DNA from: Paenibacillus sp. FSL R5-0341
GTDB lineage: Bacteria; Bacillota; Bacilli; Paenibacillales; Paenibacillaceae
NCBI RefSeq assembly: GCF_037975235.1
Contig: NZ_CP150241.1
Span: 1,736,001-1,800,000 of the forward strand
DNA length: 64,000 nt
Reading direction: 5' to 3'
A program made the position numbers and the translations under genes. Each line of letters starts with the position of its first letter. The stretch's first letter is position 1. The notes under the pieces were generated by a model. It saw only the letters and a program-made list of their open reading frames with translations, did not search any database and was not told the origin of the DNA. Positions 1 to 8,050 of the stretch are shown here, in pieces.

Positions 1-218
1 TGGCAGCACAAGCGGTTGACTTGGTTTTTGCTCAATTTGAGGGCATATTCCAAGTAGAACAGCTTGTCAACAATACGGCAGCAGTTTCGTTCTGGAAAAG
101 ATATTATGAGCAACATCAGATTGAATATACCGAGTCTGAATATAGCATTGAGATTGACAACATCGCTGGCAGCCACCTGATTTTGTCCCAGACTTTTGTG
201 CGTGGAAGAGAGGAATAA
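1..218 (+). CDS. GNAT-type acetyltransferase, C-terminal part (cut by window edge)
   Basis: The reading frame is open at base 1 and continues upstream of the window, so only about 71 C-terminal residues are present. The pattern NNTAAVSFWKRYYEQHQI followed by a short acidic strand fits the final helix and strand of a GNAT N-acetyltransferase, where the acceptor-side Asn/Ala and Trp/Lys pattern is common. The substrate cannot be told from this piece. A TTG at 21 is in frame but is most likely an internal Leu. The call rests on fold-level resemblance of a fragment only. Confidence 0.55.
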   Translation, partial: AAQAVDLVFAQFEGIFQVEQLVNNTAAVSFWKRYYEQHQIEYTESEYSIEIDNIAGSHLILSQTFVRGREE

Positions 219-242
219 TATTTAAATTAGAAGGTGATTAGC

Positions 243-653
243 TTGTTTATTATCGTAGCAACCAAGGGGGACTTGAAGTGGGTTTCGGGTGTCTTTCAGG
301 CAGAAGATGTAGCTAGACAGTACATGGATCTTATACCTGAAGAGCTTAAAGAATACCAGGAAATCATTCAGGTAGAGAACATCACATATCCTTTTTATAT
401 TATAGAGCGTCAGGAATCTCCATTTAGGTTTCTCGGCAAAGCTGAAGTGATCTCACTTTTCGATCATACGGATATATCAGAGGACGAAGATGAGGTGCAC
501 TTTAATATCTACACGATCGATTTCGACTATAGACCGAAGAAACCAGGTACAGACTATATGGGCACACTTAGACATGATCATGTGACCAATGACTTTATAG
601 AGAGGTATCGTGAAGAAGGATTAGCGTTTCTGAGTAAACGAAGGATTTTCTAA
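243..653 (+). CDS. Conserved hypothetical protein, about 136 residues
   Basis: I do not recognise a named family. The best start is TTG at 243, because AGAAGGTG at 229-236 is a good ribosome site at the right distance. The GTG at 234 lies inside that site. The product begins LFIIVATKGDLKWVSG, has no signal peptide or membrane segment, and is mixed alpha/beta and acidic in the middle (SEDEDEVHF), so it is probably a small cytosolic protein. It follows the acetyltransferase fragment by 24 bases and ends just before a hairpin terminator, so the two may share a transcript. Confidence 0.6.
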   Translation: MFIIVATKGDLKWVSGVFQAEDVARQYMDLIPEELKEYQEIIQVENITYPFYIIERQESPFRFLGKAEVISLFDHTDISEDEDEVHFNIYTIDFDYRPKKPGTDYMGTLRHDHVTNDFIERYREEGLAFLSKRRIF

Positions 654-657
654 TGTC

Positions 658-685
658 ATGGATGCGACGATGTCGTGTCCATTTT
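658..685 (+). terminator. Rho-independent terminator
   Basis: ATGGA pairs with TCCAT and CGAC pairs with GTCG around a GAT loop, followed by TTTTG. It starts 4 bases after the stop at 653 and closes the first transcript of the window. Confidence 0.6.
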
Positions 686-898
686 GTTCTATGTGTAAAT
701 CGAATTGTGATAGAGCTTACGTGAGAAATGTTTACTGTGGAAACTGAAAAAAATATGCGACAAACTCTTAAATGTCCTGGATTTTAAACGGCAGAAAACT
801 GGATTTCAATTAACATATACTATTGCTGATCTTTGTGTTAAGTTGAGTGAATACCAATAAGATCCAGTAATCATACTATGAGTGAGAGGACTAATATC

Positions 899-3613
899 AT
901 GAATTGTGCTAAAAAGCTTGTGACCACTCTATTGATTACAGTTATGTTGTTTTCATCGTTTAATGTAGTATTTGGTGCCGCCGCGTCTTCGGTATCAGAC
1001 ATCGAGGGAAACTGGGCAGAAAGCCAGATCACGAAATGGATCGACAAAGGTTTTATTCATGGTTATGAAGATGGCAGCTTTAAACCGAACAATACCATAA
1101 CTAGAGCAGAGTTTTTCTCATTGGTTAATCGTTCATATGGATTTACTGAAACAGCATCTGTATCCTTCAAGGATGTTACTTCATCTAACTGGGCATATGC
1201 TGAGGTTTCCAAAGCTGTAAAAGCTGGATACATAAAGGGTTATAGGGACGGTACAATCGGTGCCAATAAACCCATTAGTAGACAAGAAGTTGCAGTTATT
1301 ATCAATGATCTTCTAGATCTATCGAATGAAACTAGTACTGGGGAGCACTTTACGGATTCGAGTGCAATAGCTTCATGGGCTAAAAATTCGGTGGATGCTA
1401 CTGTAGCTAAAGGGATCTTGCAGGGCTACGATAATAACTTCAACCCGAATAAACCGATTACTCGTGCTGAAGCAGTCGTTGCGCTGGATCGTTCAGTGAA
1501 TGCAAGAGCAACGGATTACAGCTTAGCTGGAACATATGGCCCTGAGGCGGGAACGCAGACCATTGATGGGGATGTGCTCATTAGCGCGGCTGGGGTTACA
1601 TTGAAGAATATGATCATCAAAGGGAACCTATTATTTAGTGAAGGTATCCAAGAAGGAGATGTACACCTTACGAATGTTACGATTAAAGGTGTGACACGGG
1701 TAGAGGGTGGGGGCGTTAGTACCATCTATTTAAAAAATACCATGGCATCTACCCTTATCGTTGATAAGACAAAGGGGCCCGTTCTCATTATTGTAGAAGG
1801 TTCAACGACAGTAGGAGAAGTAACCATTCAATCCCCTGCTACGCTACAAGAATCGGATACTACGGGGAATGGTTTCGGCAAGATTACGTTATCTGAGCGA
1901 TTACCTGTGGGTTCGAAAGTGGGTTTAAAAGGAACATTTGATTCCTTAACCGTTAAAGGCAGCGGGGTTCAGGTGGATATTCCTGAAGGCCGTATTAAGG
2001 ACGTTATCGCAGCAGTAACAGCAACTGGCACGACACTTAACTTAGGGACGGACGCAACTATTGTAAACCTTTACTTAGATGCGGTAGCTAAGATTCTAGG
2101 CACGGGAACTATTGAAAAAGTGACGTTAAGTTCCGTAGCTAAAGATGGTACGACTTTTGAAACTACAATTCGACTGTTGGATAAAGTTATAACTACAATT
2201 CCTCCAACTACTTCTACAAATGTACCCGTGACTGGACCTTCCACTGGAGGAACGGATACAATCGCTCCTACATTGTCCAATGTAACGAGTGGTCACATTG
2301 CAGGTGGAGATTCTGTGGTAGGTAGGAGCAATGAAAGTGGATATTTGTATCTGGTTCCTTCCACAACACCGAAAACAGTTACAAGTTTAAATCAATCTGT
2401 TGCAGGATTGTTAGGCAAGAAGCAATCGGTAACAGCAAACGTAGATGCCACAATTAATACAGCAGGTTTAGCTTCAGGTACGTATGTCGTATATGCAGTT
2501 GATCTCGCAAACAATATATCGATGGCTTCGGCAGAGATCGTTATTGGTACAAATCAGTTAACCGTTTCGACTCCAGTACTCTCAACCGAGAAAATGTACG
2601 ATGGAACGTCTTCGGCTACAGTAATAGCAGATTCACTAACCGGAGTTGCTGCTGGAGACCATGTAACCGTGAGTGCAGCAGCCACCTACAATGATGCAAT
2701 AATAGGCACAGGTAAAACAATAACTGTAGTTTATACGTTGGGCGGAGCAGATGCGGCCAAGTATATTGCGCCTGCAAACTATACGATCCAGACAGGGGTG
2801 ATTACAGCCGCACAGTTGACGATCGGCGAACCGATGTTGACTCTTGATGAGATAAATGGAGATTCATCCTTAGCCATATCTGCCGGTTCATTAGTTGGGG
2901 TTGTTTCAGGTGAGGATGTGACTGTGAGTGCAGAGGCCTTATATGATACATTATCAACTCAGGAAGTTAGACCATTAACTGTGGTTTATACAATAGCTGG
3001 TGTTGATAGTGGCAAATATATTGCTCCAGTTAATAATACGAACTACACTGTTTATGTACAATCTAGTGCAGATACGGGGACGATCATAGACCTAATTACC
3101 ACTTTCAAAGTGTATGATGGAACCTTTGCAACAACTGCAATAGCAGGTTCTAGAGTAGGATCTTGTGGAGAAAATGAACAAGGTATTTGTCCTGGGGATG
3201 ACGTAACGGTAAGTGCTTCAGGAGTCTATGATAATGAAAATGTAGGAACAAATAAAAAGATAACCGTATCGTATATTTTATCTGGTAATGATGCAACAAA
3301 CTATACTGCACCAGATGAAATTGCAGTGAATGGTGTAATAACTAGAAAGCAATTGATGATCACGTCTCCGACATTAATACTCTCCAAAGTGTATGACGGA
3401 ACTCTTATTGCAAATGTAACACCAGGTGCATTATCTAACATTATCCCTGGGGATGACGTACAGGTAATCGCCGTAGCCACTTACAACAATGCAGCTGTAG
3501 GAACCAATAAAGTAATAACGATTAATTACACTCTTACAGGAAATGATGCAGGAAATTATGTTGCCCCAGCAACGCAGATAGTTGGTACAGGGGAGATTAC
3601 TGCTACACCGTGA
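899..3613 (+). CDS. S-layer-homology surface protein with YDG/MBG-type repeats
   Basis: The 904-residue product starts at ATG 899 behind GAGAGGA (884-890), better than the ATG at 878. A signal peptide covers about residues 1-25. Three SLH domains follow at about 33-80, 91-140 and 150-199 (NWAESQITKWIDKGFIHGYEDG, GYIKGYRDG and GILQGYDNN patterns), which in this family bind pyruvylated cell-wall polymer and hold the protein on the surface. Residues 210-430 are a beta-rich, beta-helix-like stretch. The C-terminal third has four repeats of about 85 residues marked by KxYDGT (near 564, 737 and 830; the second, near 647, has lost YDG), each ending in YTLxGxDAxxYxAP, as in YDG/MBG adhesin repeats. 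The role is probably surface structure or adhesion. A terminator follows. The SLH and signal-peptide calls are firm; the ligand is unknown. Confidence 0.9.
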   Translation: MNCAKKLVTTLLITVMLFSSFNVVFGAAASSVSDIEGNWAESQITKWIDKGFIHGYEDGSFKPNNTITRAEFFSLVNRSYGFTETASVSFKDVTSSNWAYAEVSKAVKAGYIKGYRDGTIGANKPISRQEVAVIINDLLDLSNETSTGEHFTDSSAIASWAKNSVDATVAKGILQGYDNNFNPNKPITRAEAVVALDRSVNARATDYSLAGTYGPEAGTQTIDGDVLISAAGVTLKNMIIKGNLLFSEGIQEGDVHLTNVTIKGVTRVEGGGVSTIYLKNTMASTLIVDKTKGPVLIIVEGSTTVGEVTIQSPATLQESDTTGNGFGKITLSERLPVGSKVGLKGTFDSLTVKGSGVQVDIPEGRIKDVIAAVTATGTTLNLGTDATIVNLYLDAVAKILGTGTIEKVTLSSVAKDGTTFETTIRLLDKVITTIPPTTSTNVPVTGPSTGGTDTIAPTLSNVTSGHIAGGDSVVGRSNESGYLYLVPSTTPKTVTSLNQSVAGLLGKKQSVTANVDATINTAGLASGTYVVYAVDLANNISMASAEIVIGTNQLTVSTPVLSTEKMYDGTSSATVIADSLTGVAAGDHVTVSAAATYNDAIIGTGKTITVVYTLGGADAAKYIAPANYTIQTGVITAAQLTIGEPMLTLDEINGDSSLAISAGSLVGVVSGEDVTVSAEALYDTLSTQEVRPLTVVYTIAGVDSGKYIAPVNNTNYTVYVQSSADTGTIIDLITTFKVYDGTFATTAIAGSRVGSCGENEQGICPGDDVTVSASGVYDNENVGTNKKITVSYILSGNDATNYTAPDEIAVNGVITRKQLMITSPTLILSKVYDGTLIANVTPGALSNIIPGDDVQVIAVATYNNAAVGTNKVITINYTLTGNDAGNYVAPATQIVGTGEITATP

Positions 3614-3675
3614 TGTTTATGTTTGAAGACCATTTTCATTAGTGACTTTTCTGATGAAAGTGTAGAAGCAAATAG

Positions 3676-3711
3676 AGTCTCCACTGTCGAATAAGACTGT
3701 GGAGGCTTTTT
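3676..3711 (+). terminator. Rho-independent terminator of the SLH gene
   Basis: AGTCTCCACTGTC at 3676 pairs with GACTGTGGAGGCT at 3695, with one mismatch and one G-T pair, followed by a T5 run. Confidence 0.8.
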
Positions 3712-3749
3712 GATTTTTAGATTCAAAACAACTTCGCATTTACCAATAC

Positions 3750-3941
3750 ATGGGTTATGATGAATTAAGAGGATTGAATGAAAGTGAGCGTGTAAAGGGG
3801 ACAAATGTAGGTATGCCAAAGCATCATTTTGTTATTGAAAACAAATCGCAAGTAGACGGGAATATTCATACCTCCTACTCATGGGATTCACAAGGGATAA
3901 TACATGGAAGTGGATTAACCACAAAGAATCATGCGACCTGA
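3750..3941 (+). other. Uncertain short reading frame, in frame with the next gene
   Basis: A 63-residue frame with no clear ribosome site and no recognisable domain ends at TGA 3939. The same frame continues without further stops into the gene at 3984. It may be chance, or the 5' part of that gene split by a nonsense codon. The 370 bases between the SLH gene and 3984 otherwise hold only the terminator at 3676. Confidence 0.2.
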
Positions 3942-3983
3942 GAAGACGAATTCATTGCGTACATCTATGATTCCCTTTGCTGG

Positions 3984-4295
3984 TTGGATACATGGAATCC
4001 ATCTACGTGTATGAGATGTAGTGGACTGAACAACTATGGAATAACCGTGATTGAAGAGCAGGATGTTTTGTTGAAGTTTCATCAACTGATTCAGGCCTGG
4101 ATTGATCTATTCAGCCATGCGGCGGATCCGATTGTTCTGACAGGGAGTTACTGTTTTGATGGAGAAGAACAAAAGAGCTACTACGAGAAACTCGTGTACA
4201 ACAAAGTTGAATTAATCAACGAATTATACACGCTTGCGAACATAGCAAAGTATGCTGAGACAAATGGGAGATGCATTGTGCATTTTGGGATATAA
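3984..4295 (+). CDS. Hypothetical protein, 5' end uncertain
   Basis: The product (SGLNNYGITVIEEQ..., ending NGRCIVHFGI) looks like a real small cytosolic protein of mixed alpha/beta content, but I know no named function. The 5' end is problematic. TTG at 3984 has no ribosome site. The frame is open back to 3942, and the natural-looking sequence AYIYDSLCWLDTWNP upstream suggests an earlier start. ATT at 3954 lies 8 bases after GAGAAG (3940-3945), so a rare AUU start or a damaged 5' end are both possible. Confidence 0.5.
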   Translation: MDTWNPSTCMRCSGLNNYGITVIEEQDVLLKFHQLIQAWIDLFSHAADPIVLTGSYCFDGEEQKSYYEKLVYNKVELINELYTLANIAKYAETNGRCIVHFGI

Positions 4296-4367
4296 ATCGA
4301 TAGAAAAGGTTCCTGATATAAAATCGTAAGCTGTTGAGAAGCAACCCGACAGAGAGGAGCGAGAGTA

Positions 4368-4832
4368 ATGACTAGTCGTATTGTTGTTACGGGTGGAGCT
4401 ATTATTCGAGATCATATGGGGAGAGTGCTGCTGCAAAAGAGATCAGATTATGGGGATTGGGGATTACCTGGTGGTGGTATGGAGCCAGGTGAACGAATCG
4501 AAGAAACCATGATTAGAGAAGTGAAAGAGGAAACGGGGCTTGAGGTGAGGTCTTATGAATTGGCCTCCATCTACACGGGCGAGAGGATGCACTATACGTA
4601 TCCGGATGGAAATGAAGTAGTATTTGTAATGTTTTTATTTGACGTTATTGCGGAGTTGGAAGGAAAACTCTGTGATGATCAAGTAACTCTTTTATTTGAA
4701 GATGAACAAAAGGAGTCATTACAGCTTATTTTTAAAAGTGTGGATGAGATTGATATTTCCACAATTAACAATGTGCAGAAGCCTATATTTGTAGACTTGA
4801 AGCAAGGAGAGTCTAAATTACTACGCAAGTGA
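4368..4832 (+). CDS. Nudix hydrolase
   Basis: The 154-residue protein carries a full Nudix box at about residues 36-58: GGGMEPGE, then seven residues, then REVKEETGL, the Mg-binding catalytic helix that hydrolyses nucleoside diphosphates linked to another moiety. The N-terminal strands (VVTGGAIIRDHMGRVLLQKR) match the usual Nudix fold. The ATG at 4368 follows GAGAGGAGCGAGAGTA. The substrate cannot be inferred from sequence. It is one of three Nudix genes in the window, with those at 12988 and 24478. Confidence 0.9.
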   Translation: MTSRIVVTGGAIIRDHMGRVLLQKRSDYGDWGLPGGGMEPGERIEETMIREVKEETGLEVRSYELASIYTGERMHYTYPDGNEVVFVMFLFDVIAELEGKLCDDQVTLLFEDEQKESLQLIFKSVDEIDISTINNVQKPIFVDLKQGESKLLRK

Positions 4833-4873
4833 CAGCGTTAATAGAATAACTCAAAATGAATTGAGGTTAGATC

Positions 4874-5254
4874 ATGCTGAAAAACATGGAATTAATTCAA
4901 CCTTTTATTCCAGCATTTTCTGTTCAAAATTTGGAGTGGGTTGCCGGGTTGAATCTGTATATAAAACAAGACAAATATTATGAAAATATTTCGATAGCAG
5001 ATATTACATTTTTAATGAAAATCTCAAATGTTACATATGAATTACTTTTTAGATTCACTAATATTGAAAGTTTTCATTATAAGCCTCATGGAGTTCTAGT
5101 ACAGATCAGTGGGTTTAAGATTAAAGATCTGAAAGACCACGGATATCATCCGATGAAATATTTCGTTGAGGACTACGAGGACGGAATATTAGGATTTTAT
5201 TGTGAGGGTATTGAATTGATACATGTACAAGAGAGTGAGCACTTAGCTTTGTAG
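4874..5254 (+). CDS. Hypothetical cytosolic protein
   Basis: A 126-residue acidic protein of mixed strands and short helices, with no signal peptide, membrane segment or known catalytic motif. The C-terminal block (FFVEDYE-like, here YFVEDYEDGILGFYCEGIEL) recurs in small Bacillales proteins of unknown function, some of which behave as immunity-like or accessory proteins. That link is from memory and weak. ATG 4874 is preceded by TGAGGTTAG. It stands in a series of short plus-strand genes and may be cotranscribed with the Nudix gene 41 bases upstream. Confidence 0.6.
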   Translation: MLKNMELIQPFIPAFSVQNLEWVAGLNLYIKQDKYYENISIADITFLMKISNVTYELLFRFTNIESFHYKPHGVLVQISGFKIKDLKDHGYHPMKYFVEDYEDGILGFYCEGIELIHVQESEHLAL

Positions 5255-5287
5255 TTCATAGAACATCATTTTTAATAAAGAAGGGAG

Positions 5288-5299
5288 TTTTTTTTTTTT
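5288..5299 (+). repeat. T12 homopolymer between ribosome site and start codon
   Basis: An uninterrupted run of 12 T lies between AAGGGAG (5281-5287) and the TTG start at 5301. It stretches the Shine-Dalgarno to start distance to 13 bases and would change it if the tract slipped. Confidence 0.85.
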
Positions 5300-5300
5300 A

Positions 5301-5936
5301 TTGCCTTGGCCAATGGTTCATTTTGCAATTGCATCCGAATTGATATCCGAGCCATCCCCTGAATTGTTATTGGGAAGTCTCGCTCCTGATTCTATCCATG
5401 TAAGAACTAACACCCGTACTGAAAAAGCAAAAACTCACCTCATGCCAGAGGCAGGAAGATTCGCAACAGACGAAGAGCTTGAAGCCTTTTTTGAGTCCAA
5501 CAAAAAGTTGGCTTATAGTGATCCCAAATTCATGCAATATCTGTGCGGTTACATCGCCCACATCTATACGGACCGCGTGTGGACATTCGATATTTATCCT
5601 GCATATGAAGCCCACCCCAATGGAAGAAGCCTGTATACACAGGATGTCTCAAAGCTGGAGTTTATGATTTTACGGAATTGGGACGGGGCTCGTGAATGGT
5701 TAAATGAGCTGAACGTGGGAAGAGCATTTGATTTAGGTGGATTGCTAGAATCTGAGGTGTATCAGTATAGGGGAGAGAAACTTGAGTTTTTAGCTGACTC
5801 TGACAACGAACCCTTGGGTGATTTAAATATTTTATCCATGGAAGCTATGGAAGAGTTCATACATACAACAGGATTGGCGCTAAAACAATTGTTTACGAAA
5901 TGGATTGTTTATAAGGATTTACGTAGCAATATGTAA
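5301..5936 (+). CDS. Zinc-dependent phospholipase C-like hydrolase (PF00882-type)
   Basis: The 211-residue product begins LPWPMVHFAIASEL at TTG 5301. The His of MVHF, the Asp of GSLAPDSIH, the His of KTHL and the H/D pair of YIAHIYTDRVW match the metal-ligand pattern of the zinc-dependent phospholipase C/nuclease-like fold. There is no signal peptide, so it is probably cytosolic and not a secreted phospholipase. A second homologue lies at 18400 with the same motifs. Translation may be sensitive to the T12 tract just upstream. Family membership is likely; the substrate is unknown. Confidence 0.75.
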   Translation: MPWPMVHFAIASELISEPSPELLLGSLAPDSIHVRTNTRTEKAKTHLMPEAGRFATDEELEAFFESNKKLAYSDPKFMQYLCGYIAHIYTDRVWTFDIYPAYEAHPNGRSLYTQDVSKLEFMILRNWDGAREWLNELNVGRAFDLGGLLESEVYQYRGEKLEFLADSDNEPLGDLNILSMEAMEEFIHTTGLALKQLFTKWIVYKDLRSNM

Positions 5937-5953
5937 GTAAGGGAGGAATTTAC

Positions 5954-6262
5954 CTGAAGGTATATAGGAAACAAGTCCGCAAAATTGTAGTGAATGATAC
6001 ACTGTTTTTGTATGTTGTGGATGAGCAAGCATACGATATTGTTATTCGGATCTATTCAAATACATTTAAATCTACATTTGTAGAGTTCGATGTGGCTTGG
6101 GAAGATACATGGGATATATTTGTCTATGAACCTAAACTGATATCCAACCTTATTCAATATGCAATAAAACATGGGTGGGACTACCAACAGAAGAATAACA
6201 GAATGAAATTCAAAAACACGACAAGTATCGTAAGAATTTTAATGGCAGAGAAACAAACATAA
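5954..6262 (+). CDS. Conserved hypothetical protein with probable CTG start
   Basis: The frame is best read from CTG 5954, giving LKVYRKQVRKIVVNDTLFLY: a perfect GGGAGG (5941-5946) lies 7 bases upstream, while the GTG at 5990 has no ribosome site and would remove a natural basic N-terminus. The product, about 102 residues, is a small soluble protein with an aromatic-rich core (FDVAWEDTWDIFVYEP) and a basic end. I do not know its function. CTG starts are rare in Firmicutes, so this may be a weakened start. The gene follows the phospholipase-like gene by 17 bases, probably as an operon. Confidence 0.6.
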   Translation: MKVYRKQVRKIVVNDTLFLYVVDEQAYDIVIRIYSNTFKSTFVEFDVAWEDTWDIFVYEPKLISNLIQYAIKHGWDYQQKNNRMKFKNTTSIVRILMAEKQT

Positions 6263-6283
6263 TAACAAGGAGCGTGAACACAA

Positions 6284-6793
6284 ATCAAAAGGACGTTCTA
6301 CATATGTATGTTGCTGTTGATAATAGTCGCTGGATGTAGTTCACCAAGTAAAGAGATTGATCCAATCCAACGTTTGAAAAAGTACGATACCGCTCAAGAA
6401 GCCATTCTGCACTATGTTAAGTCATATCACATGACTGGTCCAGTAGCACAGATTAATATAGGAAACGAAAATCGTCAGTTGGTTTTCACGGAGTCCAGTA
6501 AGAGAACGTATTCTATCGGTGAATTAATCGAATTCGAAGGACAATACGCAGTAGCTAAGCTTTCAGCTGAAGTGAGAGTAAGCGAACTCGCGTGGGCGAA
6601 ATGGAGTTTCCCTACATTGGATGAGCAGGAATATACGATAACTATTTCTGATGAAGAAGAGCCGGATTCTGCACAATATATGAAGGAATTTGGATTGTAT
6701 GTACATGTAAGCGATATACCTAACGACAACAATTTAGTCACTACTTCACCTAATATCATTAACTATTATAATTCGGTTGGGGTAGAAGAATAA
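6284..6793 (+). CDS. Putative lipoprotein with rare ATC start or damaged 5' end
   Basis: From ATC 6284 the frame reads IKRTFYICMLLLIIVAGC, a textbook lipoprotein signal with basic n-region, hydrophobic core and lipobox IVAGC. From the first ATG (6308) the signal would be only nine residues long with no positive charge. AAGGAG at 6267-6272 lies 11 bases before the ATC. A one-base indel in the AAAAGG run (6287-6292) joining the GTG at 6274 is an alternative. The mature part is about 150 residues, acidic, with no domain I recognise. It should be anchored on the outer face of the membrane. Confidence 0.6.
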   Translation: MKRTFYICMLLLIIVAGCSSPSKEIDPIQRLKKYDTAQEAILHYVKSYHMTGPVAQINIGNENRQLVFTESSKRTYSIGELIEFEGQYAVAKLSAEVRVSELAWAKWSFPTLDEQEYTITISDEEEPDSAQYMKEFGLYVHVSDIPNDNNLVTTSPNIINYYNSVGVEE

Positions 6794-6827
6794 GGCTGTA
6801 ATTTTTATTTGAAAAGGAGACCCTATC

Positions 6828-6971
6828 ATGCAAAAAACAATAATAGAACTATCTGATCTGATGAAGAAGTATCCTAAGAGTGCGGCATTTTTATTATCTA
6901 TCATTTTGTTGAATTTGGTGTATGCCTTTGGTAAAGATATCGGGGCGTGGCTTTACCACCTGACTCATTAG
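6828..6971 (+). CDS. Small membrane protein, 47 residues
   Basis: ATG 6828 follows AAAAGGAGA at 8 bases. The product MQKTIIELSDLMKKYPKSAA continues into one transmembrane helix (FLLSIILLNLVYAF, about residues 21-34) and a short C-terminus ending HLTH. It is too short for usual length cut-offs but has an excellent ribosome site and a coherent basic-then-hydrophobic layout. The function is unknown. It lies 34 bases after the lipoprotein gene and may be cotranscribed. Confidence 0.6.
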   Translation: MQKTIIELSDLMKKYPKSAAFLLSIILLNLVYAFGKDIGAWLYHLTH

Positions 6972-7040
6972 AATATTTGTAATGAAAGGCATGGTCTCCA
7001 GTTAATTCTGCATCATAGAATCACATAAAGGAGGATTTCT

Positions 7041-7493
7041 ATGGACATCGTTATGACGCTTGAACCGCACGGATGGCTGGATATCCTGGTTCAACCTGAT
7101 CAGGGAGAACCGATTGAGATTCCGGTTTCTTTTTTGTCGGATGCGGTAGATGAGATAGCATGTCGAATCGTTGCATTGCACAAAGGAGTCACAGAAGTAA
7201 CCATGACAATGCAAACCGAACCTGGAGAATATCGCTTCTGGATCAAGAAACGTTCGCAGGTAATTGTTCAATTTATGGTGTATGAGATGAGTGATAATTT
7301 TAGCCCGAAAGCCGTCACAGAGGGGCGATTACTTATGTCCGAGGAGCTAACCCTGGTCAAGTTGACCAAGCTGTTCTATAGAGAATTAAGCAAATTAAAG
7401 GAAATGGGACCCGAGGAATATCACAAACGGTGGAGTTTTGAGTTTCCGCTGAATGCCTATGAGCGGATAGGAAGGGTCGTCCAAATCCGATGA
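7041..7493 (+). CDS. Hypothetical protein, 150 residues
   Basis: ATG 7041 follows AAAGGAGGATTTCT, a strong ribosome site. The N-terminal half is beta-rich (MDIVMTLEPHGWLDILVQ; TEVTMTMQTEPGEYRFWIK), and the C-terminal half is helical with KLTKLFYRELSKLKEMG. There is no signal peptide, membrane helix or recognisable catalytic motif. A cytosolic role is likely but unnamed. It starts a close series with the DUF4188 gene (33 bases between stop and next start) and the gene at 8051. Confidence 0.65.
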   Translation: MDIVMTLEPHGWLDILVQPDQGEPIEIPVSFLSDAVDEIACRIVALHKGVTEVTMTMQTEPGEYRFWIKKRSQVIVQFMVYEMSDNFSPKAVTEGRLLMSEELTLVKLTKLFYRELSKLKEMGPEEYHKRWSFEFPLNAYERIGRVVQIR

Positions 7494-7526
7494 AATGGAA
7501 TGTTTTTGACGAGAAGGAGGGGTGAC

Positions 7527-8030
7527 ATGGCGAACATACATAAGGGGAGATATTCAGCTCAGATTGAGGGAGAATTTGTTGTTTTTATTATCGGGATGAG
7601 GATTAATCGTCTATGGGCTATACATAAATGGCTACCTGTTTTTAAGTCCATGGGCCCGATGATTAAAGAGCTGTATATGAATCCGGAGACCGGATTTCTG
7701 AGTACAGAGTATTTTATAAGCTGGCGTGGGGTGACTCTGTTACAATACTGGCGCTCTTACGATGAGTTGGAGAAATACGCACGGGGTGGACTGCACTTGG
7801 AAGCTTGGAAAAGATTCAACCGCTCCATTGGTTCCGATGGAACCGTAGGGATCTATCATGAAACATACAAGGCTCAGTCGGGTTCCTTCGAGACCATTTA
7901 CGCCAACATGCCCAAATTCGGATTAGCTAAAGCGTCTGACCATGTGCCTTCGACAGGGAAAATGGAGACATCCAGACGCAGAATGGGCGGAGAGAATGAC
8001 CCGGCAGTGGAAGCACCAGATAATCCTTAA
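7527..8030 (+). CDS. DUF4188 family protein (dimeric alpha/beta-barrel, monooxygenase-like)
   Basis: Start chosen at ATG 7527 behind AAGGAGGGGTGAC; the TTG/ATG-rich stretch upstream is not needed. The 167-residue protein has the typical order of DUF4188: EGEFVVFIIGMRINRLWAIHKW, then a long helix, then YFISWRGVTLLQYWRSYDELEKYA, then the conserved HLEAWKRFNR and VGIYHETY. The family has a ferredoxin-like antibiotic-biosynthesis-monooxygenase fold. The substrate is not established. The last 30 residues are polar and probably disordered. Confidence 0.8.
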   Translation: MANIHKGRYSAQIEGEFVVFIIGMRINRLWAIHKWLPVFKSMGPMIKELYMNPETGFLSTEYFISWRGVTLLQYWRSYDELEKYARGGLHLEAWKRFNRSIGSDGTVGIYHETYKAQSGSFETIYANMPKFGLAKASDHVPSTGKMETSRRRMGGENDPAVEAPDNP

Positions 8031-8050
8031 AGTGGTGAACAGAGAGGGGA

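Noticed and set aside
2560-3600. Regular repeats that might suggest a CRISPR or satellite array
   Set aside because: The period of about 250 bases and the translated YDGT pattern show protein-domain repeats, with no short identical repeats and spacers.
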